Positions 58,330 through 64,000 of a stretch of 64,000 nucleotides of DNA are shown one piece after another. The notes under the pieces were generated by a model. That model was not told the DNA's origin, ran no database searches, and was given only the letters and a program-made list of their open reading frames with translations. The stretch's first letter is position 1. Each line of letters opens with the position of its first letter. The stretch is from assembly GCA_028583415.1 (NCBI GenBank), contig CM053275.1:84500278-84564277 (forward strand). The letters run 5' to 3'. This DNA is from Protea cynaroides. Its lineage: Eukaryota; Streptophyta; Magnoliopsida; Proteales; Proteaceae. Position numbers and translations under genes: made by a program.

Positions 58330-59600
58330 GCATTCACTGCCTGAGGCTCTACAACCTCTTCCTCTGGTAGGGTACTTTCGACGATGAAGTCTACCAATGC
58401 CTGAGCTTTAATGGTGGTTCTAGGTATGTACTTCAGGTCGAACTCACCGAGTTCCACTGCTCAATTTATCAGCCGACTGGATGCATTCGATTTTGACAGC
58501 ACCTTCTTCATAGGTGTATTGGTGAGCACAGAGATGGGGTACACCTGAAAATATGGTCGGAGCGTCCGTGCTATTGTAACTAAAGCCAGCGCCAGCTTTT
58601 TAATTGGCTTGTATCTAGTCTCTGCGTCCAACAACACCTTGCTAACATAGTATATTGGCCATTGTACTCTGTCTTCTTCTTTTAGCAGCATTGCACTCAC
58701 CGCCTGATCAGAGATTTCGAGGTAAAGCTGCAACTCGTCGCAAGGATTAGGTTTGACCAACAGAGGCGGTGAGGATAAGTAAACCTTGAGGTCTTCAAAG
58801 GCTTTCTGGCACTCCTCTGTCCATTCGAACTTCCCAGTCCCTTTGAGTGTCTTGAATAATGGAAGGCATCATTCGGCCGATTTGGACATGAATCGGCCGG
58901 CCGAGGGAGGCTATGCGACCATTCAGCTCCTGTACTTGCTTGGGTCTGGTCGGTGCGGCCATGTTTAGTATGACCGTAATCTTCGAAGGGTTTGCTTCTA
59001 TTCCCCTTTGTGAGACTATGAAACCCAAGAATTTTTCAGATGCGACTCCGAAGGCACACTTGGTGGGGTTTAGCTTCATGTTGTGCTTGCGAAGAACTTG
59101 GGATGCTTCACCGAGGTTAGCTAGACGATGGTCGACTTGCTTGCTCTTTACTAGGAAGTCGTCGATGTACACCTCCATGTTGCGACCGATCTGATTTTTG
59201 AATATCTTATTCACCAACCTCTGATAGGTGGCTCCTACATTGTTAAGGCCAAAAGGCATGACTGTATAGCAGAAGAGCCCCTAGTTGGTGATGAAGGAGG
59301 TGCACTCCTTGTCAGACTTCTTCATCTTGATCTGGTTGTACCCTGAGTATGCGTCAAGGTAACTGAGCTGCTCATGCCCAGCAATGGCGTCTATCAACTG
59401 GTCTATGCGCGACAATGGATAGCTGTCTTCCAGACAGGCTTTGTTGAGGTCGATGAAATCTATGTAGATTCTCTACTTTTCTCTTGCCTTGGGTACCATG
59501 ACCACGTTCACTAGCCAGTCAGGATAGACCACCTCGCGTATGAAGCCGGCCCTCAATAAATTCTAGACTTCCTCGTCTATAACTGACGGACGGGCAGGCG
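58330..59600 (-). pseudogene. reverse transcriptase and first RNase H of the Tat element
   Basis: Reverse transcriptase motifs in order: YIDFIDLNKACLEDSYPLSR, LSYLDAYSGYNQI, MPFGLNNVGATYQRLVNKIF, the YIDD box (59158-59169; polymerase Asp pair intact), LNPTKCAFGV and KFLGFIVSQRGIEANPSKI. RNase H follows: WTEECQKAFEDLKVYL, LYLEISDQAVSAMLLKEE, WPIYYVSKVLLDAETRY and PIKKLALALVTIARTLRPYF. Stops occur in the finger region (near 59475 and 59283), and the connection region is shifted near 58860. The enzyme would copy element RNA into DNA in the virus-like particle. Confidence 0.88.
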
Positions 59601-60279
59601 CGAAACTCTTCTTCTTCTGCCTGACTGGGCGGTGTTGGGGGTCGATAGCCAAGTGATGTTCGATCACTTCTCTTGGGATTCCTAGCATCTCAGAGGCCGA
59701 CCAAGCGAACACATTGAGGTTCTGCCTCAGGAAGCCTACCAGCTCATGTCTCTTATCTTCAAGTAGCAAGGAGCAGACCTGGAATGTCTTCTCGGGTTGG
59801 TCGTCTGCCACCAGGATCTGCTGTAACTCTTTGGCTGGTTTTCCCCTGCTCGACTGATCAATGTCACGGACATCCACTATGTGGACTGATGCTTCTTTCA
59901 AGGCTCTTTGGTTATTTTTCAACTCTGTTGTGTACCATCTTCTTGAGACTACTTGGTCTACTCGGCATTCTCTGACCCCATTCTCCGTCAGGAACTTCAT
60001 CACTAGGTAGTAGGTGGACATGCATGCCCTGAGCTTATTTAAGGACGAGCAGCCGAGTATCACATTGTGGTTGGACGGTCGATCCACTACCATAAATTTG
60101 ACCATCACTCTCTATTGCTTGGGTTTTTAACTAAGCACCACAGCAATTGGATGCCCCCTTTCACTGTCACTGGGTCCCCAGAATAGCTGATGAGGTCAAA
60201 GGTGATGGGTTGGAGTTGGTCGTCCCCTATCTGCATCCTCTGGTACGCATGGTATAATATGATGACCACAGAGCTCCCA
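59563..60279 (-). pseudogene. protease C-terminal half and protease-RT linker of the Tat element
   Basis: To the left of the nested insertion the frame resumes with GSSVVIILY, directly continuing the Val-Asp-Thr at 61587; together they make the Asp-Thr-Gly active site of a retropepsin. Further on come FMVVDRPSNHNVILGCSSLN and MSTYYLVMKFLTENGVRE, conserved in Tat and Athila elements, and the linker to RT with FAWSASEMLGIPREVIEHHL. The segment has one shift near 60110. Confidence 0.82.
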
Positions 60280-60287
60280 GTGTCGAC

Positions 60288-60795
60288 TAGAGATGTAAAC
60301 AGATCGGATTCGGCACGGATACTCTATTATCCGAATTCGAATCCGACTTCTTATCACCATGGCCGAATCCGTTTCCACATCCGACGGATTTATAAAAATT
60401 AAATTCGAATTCAAATTCGAATTTTAACCGGATTTCCAGTTAAAATCCGATTCGAATCCGACCTAAACTCAAATAGCACTTTAGTTTCCATCTTCATCCC
60501 CATTAGGTTTGCTCTCTCCATAAGTATAAATTGCAAATCAAATTAGCATAGTTGTGGTACGCTTAACAAACAGCAAAAGACCACTCATTTTTTATGCACA
60601 AAACAAAAATAAGAGTAAAGGCAACGGGAAGAAAACGAAGAAAAGAAAGGATCATTCTTCTCAAGAATTGTGAAAGTCTAAAATATCCATCTTAATTACT
60701 TCATAGAACACCCAATAGAAATCATGTAGCATTTCTTTACATCTAATCCTAAGGACGTCTGATGACTTTGATCGATGTCATATCATGGAAGAGTA

Positions 60796-60836
<41 letters not shown>

Positions 60837-61584
60837 AATTTACCCGGATGGAATGGAAAGAACAGATGCATCTCTTGTCTCAGGTGTAAGGTTTTGGAAA
60901 GAAGAGTTGAAGGGTTTATCTTGCAACACAACCATAACAGGAAGAATCACTATACATAAATCCTAAAATATCTCCACAAATCCAACGTAAAAAATGCCCA
61001 TTTGACCCTAGTTTCTCCGATTTGAATACTGATCACCACGATTTCCATAGTCGCAAGCACCGCGATATTCATAGTCGCGATCACCACCATCTTCGTCACC
61101 ACCGGTGCACCATGGCTCGTTTTCTTTCTCCAGCTTCTTCTTCCTCTTTCTCCCAACGTTTTATTTTCTTTAGATTATCAGAGACAAACCCCTTGTCTTT
61201 TCACTTTCCCCAATAGACAAAACTTCAAAAGCCTTTTCACTTTACATGTGTGAGAGACAAAACGTCACTCTCATCTCTTTTTTTTTTTTTTGGTAAAATC
61301 AAACTCTCGTCTTTTAAGAAAACAGTAATTGCACAACACTTACACGCCACCTTATTTTATTTTACTATACTACCCCTATTTATTTAGCTATATACTCTAA
61401 TTTATCTTAAAACGGATCGGAGCGGATTATATTCGTTCGGTTAGAGTGATATCCGAATCCGCCTCCGAATCCGAACTCACCTGTCCGAATTCGCATCCGA
61501 ATCCAATTGTTCGGATACAGATTTCTCTAAACGAATGCGGATTCGAATCGAAGCCGGATTTTCGGCTATCCATTTACATCCTTA
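60288..61584. mobile_element. nested 1.3-kb hAT-like element inside the protease codons
   Basis: It starts TAGAGATGTAAACAGATCGG and ends ATCCATTTACATCCTTA. The perfect 8-bp duplication GTGTCGAC flanks it (60280-60287 and 61585-61592). Subterminal CCGAATTCGAATCCG-type repeats occur at both ends (60310-60460, 61400-61560). The interior has a (GA)n run (60798-60832) and no transposase. It interrupts the retropepsin Asp-Thr-Gly codons, so it is younger than the Tat element. Confidence 0.88.
61272..61312 (-). mobile_element. possible minimal TTACC-poly(A) insertion
   Basis: ACTCTCATCTCTTTT precedes a T-run and GGTAAAATCAA, followed by ACTCTCGTCTTTT. This is an imperfect direct repeat around a poly(A)/TTACC core, as at 22600 and 32935. 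It lies inside the nested hAT-like element. Confidence 0.4.
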
Positions 61585-61592
61585 GTGTCGAC

Positions 61593-61965
61593 TAGGCACT
61601 TGGCAACGTCGCAGTGTCCAATCCCGACGGTGAAGACGATAACGTCTTCATGGGGGACTGCTATGTTGACGAGGTCTTCATTGCTGAAGGTGATGATTTC
61701 TCCAATTGGTGCCTTTTTGGAAGGCCACTCCATTTTTGCTACCAGACGGGAGTAGGCTTTAGTTGATCGGTTAGACGTGTTCTTGGCCGCTGGTCCCCCT
61801 ATGATTGTGAGAACTGTCTTTTTCGGAGCTTTGGGTCCCCTGGTGATGGCGTAGACGCCACTATCGCTTAGGATACGTAGCCCCGTAGATGTACGGGGTT
61901 GGTTCTCTGGGGTGGGACTGCTGACGAACCACTGAGTAGATGGTTGCCTTTTCGACGCCAAGCGG
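61593..61965 (-). pseudogene. protease N-terminal half of the Tat element
   Basis: Reading leftwards: a linker, then VLTIIGGPAAKNTSNRSTKA, ITFSNEDLVNIAVPHEDVIV and CDVAKCLVDT, ending at the nested insertion. The 'I.FS.ED......PH.D..V.......V...LVDT' line immediately precedes the catalytic site in Tat/Athila proteases. Part of the gag-pro-pol polyprotein. Confidence 0.82.
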
Positions 61966-62289
61966 GTTCTCCTCTTACTTCTACCCCTACTCTAAGGTTT
62001 CGACCAGGACGAGAAGGACCCGAACTAGATGTGATGCCTACCTCCTAACCGCTCCTTCACCGGTATTCTAGCTTGCTTTGCTCCAAATGAGTCTCTGATC
62101 GAACCAAACTAAATGGCACCGACCCACTGTCTTGGGTTGGCCAAACCTCTTTCAGGTTCTCTGTCGTCTCGCCGAGCGACGTTTTGATCATTTGGTTGTT
62201 GGATCCTTGGAGGTGGGGGGGTAGCCCGCAATCTCTTTGATCTGGTGCTACTCCCCTGCCAGCGTCTCTGACAAAATTACTGTAGTAAC

Positions 62290-63867
62290 CTCGTCGAATG
62301 AGATCTTCAATTTCCCCTTTAAGGTACTTGCACTCATCAATGTCATGACCGTAGTCACGATGGAAGCGAAAGTATCTGGAACGATCTTTGTTCCTTCCTT
62401 CGCTGAGAGGCTTAGGAGGTGGTCAGAGGTTCCGATCATTCTTGATCACTTTTAGGATCTCCGTCATCGAGGTGGTGAGCAGAGTGTAGTAATCAAAAGT
62501 TTTGTACGGATGCCGGTTCCCCTGCTCTTTGCAGGACCTTTGCTTCTTAGGGTCACTGGTGCTCTGTGTCTGATCCGCCAACTCGGATCTCTTTTTGTCA
62601 GCTGGCTTCTGATCGGCCTTCAAATTGTTGACCGCATTGTTTTTCTGGGCCTTGGTCGTTTCGTCTGTCGAAACATACTTTTCGCATCTGGTTAGCAGGT
62701 CGTCCAAGGTCTTTGGAGGCTTTTTGGCAAGGGACCAACAAAGCTGTTCATTTGTTACTCTGGCTTGCAAGTTGGACATGTGTACAACAAGCTCGACATC
62801 CTTGATCTCCAGCACCTCGACATGGAAGCGCTTAATGAAGTCCCACAGGGATTCATCCTTCTGTTGCTTCATCGTGGATAGGTGGTAGGATGTCTTCTTG
62901 CACACTAGGCTCACCTGGAAGTGCGTCAGAAACTTGTTCGATAGTTGTACGAACGAAGTGATGCTCCTCGTGGTATATTGTTAAACCATGTGCGGGCAGG
63001 ACCTCTGAGTGTCGAAGGAAACGCTTGGCAGATCAGGCTGTCGCTGAGCTGGTAGAAGAGTGTTGTAGAGACGAAAGCATCTAGATGCTGCTCGGGATTA
63101 GTGGTCCCGTTATATGAGTCCATAACTGGCATCTTAAAATTTTTAGGTGGGGGAGCCCTCATGATTTCGTTGAAAAGTGATGTAACGGCCGTGTAGGCCG
63201 TCCTTTGTGTGGCGACCCTGTTCTACTCCACCTGCTTGAGCCGAGTAGCCAATTCCAACAACTGCCTTTCGACCTCTGATTGAGGGGTCGCCGATGGGGG
63301 CATCCCCACTGCAGTTGGTGTCTCCAAATTTACTCGCTGCTGGCGGAGGGCATTGAGGAAGGACCTCGCATCCCTTTCAAGTCAGGGATGAGAACCGTGC
63401 AATCCCTCGGCTTGTTGGTGCCGAGCGGATGATCCTGCCACCCTCCAGGCAGGCTGATGGGAAGCCCTGCTCTGATCGCAGGATCCTACGGGAGGATGAT
63501 GGCTACTTGGCATGGCTCTAGCTGAAACTGCTGGCGCAGGATGATGATGAGCAACTGAGTGGGTAGCCGGTGGTGTGTTCGACGCCAGCACGGGTGGGGG
63601 GTTCGCTCCCATCCCTCTGGCTGTCGAGTTACTTGCACGAGCGGCTCCCAGGGTTTGAGCCAACTGGTTGATCTATTGCCTCAACTCGTTGAATTGCTAG
63701 CTAGTCACATACTGAGGAGGTGGTGGCGGCGCCGTTGCTGTCGGAGTGGCTACTGGCGTCAGAGTATGATTTACTCCAGCCGTACTTGCATTGCTGTCCT
63801 CCTGAACTTGCATAGAAAGCTCTGAAGGCGGCTGTAAAGGCAGAGCACGAGTTCTCTGGTGGGCCAT
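62290..63867 (-). pseudogene. Gag of the Tat element
   Basis: The likely start is ATG at 63867 (MAHQRTRALPLQPPSELSMQ), about 50 bases inside the PBS. The N terminus is Pro/Ala/Thr-rich and carries two in-frame TAG codons (in ...YVTS*QFNELRQ*INQL...). The retrotransposon gag domain (PF03732) spans about 63160-62600: MDSYNGTTNPEQHLDAF, ICQAFPSTLRGPARTWFNNI, a shift near 62930, SLVCKKTSYHLSTMKQQKDE and SLWDFIKRFHVEVLEIKDVE. Near 62380-62290 comes FRFHRDYGHDIDECKYLKGE followed by IEDLIRRG, the Cys/His region typical of Tat and Athila gag. Gag would form the particle. Confidence 0.85.
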
Positions 63868-63918
63868 CGAAAGTGATTGAAATTTCTCTTACGCTGTCCG
63901 TCAAACTCAGTCAAGAGG

Positions 63919-63935
63919 CCCCACGGTGGGTGCCA
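63919..63935 (-). promoter_or_regulatory. primer-binding site of the Tat element
   Basis: The minus strand reads TGGCACCCACCGTGGGG just after the right LTR's inner end. Plant Tat-type elements typically carry TGGCGCCCACCGTGGGG here; one base differs. The cognate tRNA cannot be settled from memory. Confidence 0.75.
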
Positions 63936-63938
63936 AAC

Positions 63939-64000
63939 TTTTACGATTGAAAATCTCCCGCCGGTTTGCAATCCGAGCAACCTGCAATCACAGAACTTAA
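63939..64000 (-). repeat. 5' LTR of the Tat element, inner end only
   Basis: TTTTACGATTGAAAATCTCC and the following ~40 bases match the left end of the other LTR (51493 on) in the same orientation; the terminal TG has become TT. The rest lies outside the window. Confidence 0.8.

Larger units (their letters stand above)
51493..64000 (-). mobile_element. Ty3/gypsy LTR retrotransposon of the Tat type, decayed; right LTR runs off the window
   Basis: gag-pol reads leftwards. LTRs are direct repeats: TTACGGTTGGAAATCGC at 51495 and TTACGATTGAAAATCTC at 63941. Over the ~60 visible bases they differ at roughly a fifth to a quarter of positions, so the insertion is old. The PBS follows the right LTR. 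Diagnostic Tat features are a second, archaeal-type RNase H after the RT-linked one, the TGGCACCCACCGTGGGG PBS, and an additional gene between integrase and the 3' LTR, here antisense. Many in-frame stops (several CAG to TAG) and a nested hAT-like insertion make it non-autonomous now. Confidence 0.9.

Overview
This window is plant nuclear DNA from a flowering plant, probably not a grass. The evidence is three host genes of plant-only families with short GT-AG introns (or, in one case, no intron), AT-rich intergenic DNA, and dense plant-type transposable elements. I cannot place the species.

Host genes. A beta-expansin gene (four exons, + strand, 10306-12215) encodes a secreted cell-wall-loosening protein. 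A WAT1-related EamA transporter gene (seven exons, + strand, 30845-34152) encodes a membrane carrier. A single-exon ZAT-type C2H2 zinc-finger gene (+ strand, 48404-49816) carries an EAR repression motif. A fourth gene, for a GPI-anchored lipid-transfer protein (- strand, 4885-8428), is split into three recognisable exons. It has a stop codon in the signal peptide, a missing cysteine, no acceptor for exon 2 and a frameshift before the GPI tail, so I call it a pseudogene. No tRNA, rRNA or CRISPR was seen.

Mobile DNA dominates the rest. The right fifth (51493 to the window end) is one old Ty3/gypsy element of the Tat type. Its left LTR is complete, and only the first ~60 bases of the other LTR lie in the window. 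Gag-protease-RT-RNase H-second (archaeal-type) RNase H-integrase run on the - strand. A separate spliced gene of the plant 'Transposase_28' type runs on the + strand, antisense to pol, from a TATA box at the inner edge of the LTR. Between the two converging genes is an array of ~53-bp hairpin monomers. The element is decayed, and a 1.3-kb hAT-like element sits exactly in the protease Asp-Thr-Gly codons.

Other elements: a young non-autonomous LTR element (15973-17887; LTRs differ at 2 of 391 positions, perfect 5-bp TSD); three members of a hAT-like family, including one of 5.6 kb; about six TAGGGGTGTCAA-type hAT MITEs; a foldback MITE family with 9-bp TSDs found at six or seven sites; long-TIR Mutator-like MITEs; TAA-flanked TIR elements that carry GGT/ACC minisatellites; LINE 3' ends; a SINE fragment; and tiny TTACC-poly(A) insertions. 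Several lie inside host introns. The most likely under-described items are the antisense gene and hairpin array of the Tat element, the foldback MITE family and the minisatellite-bearing TIR family.
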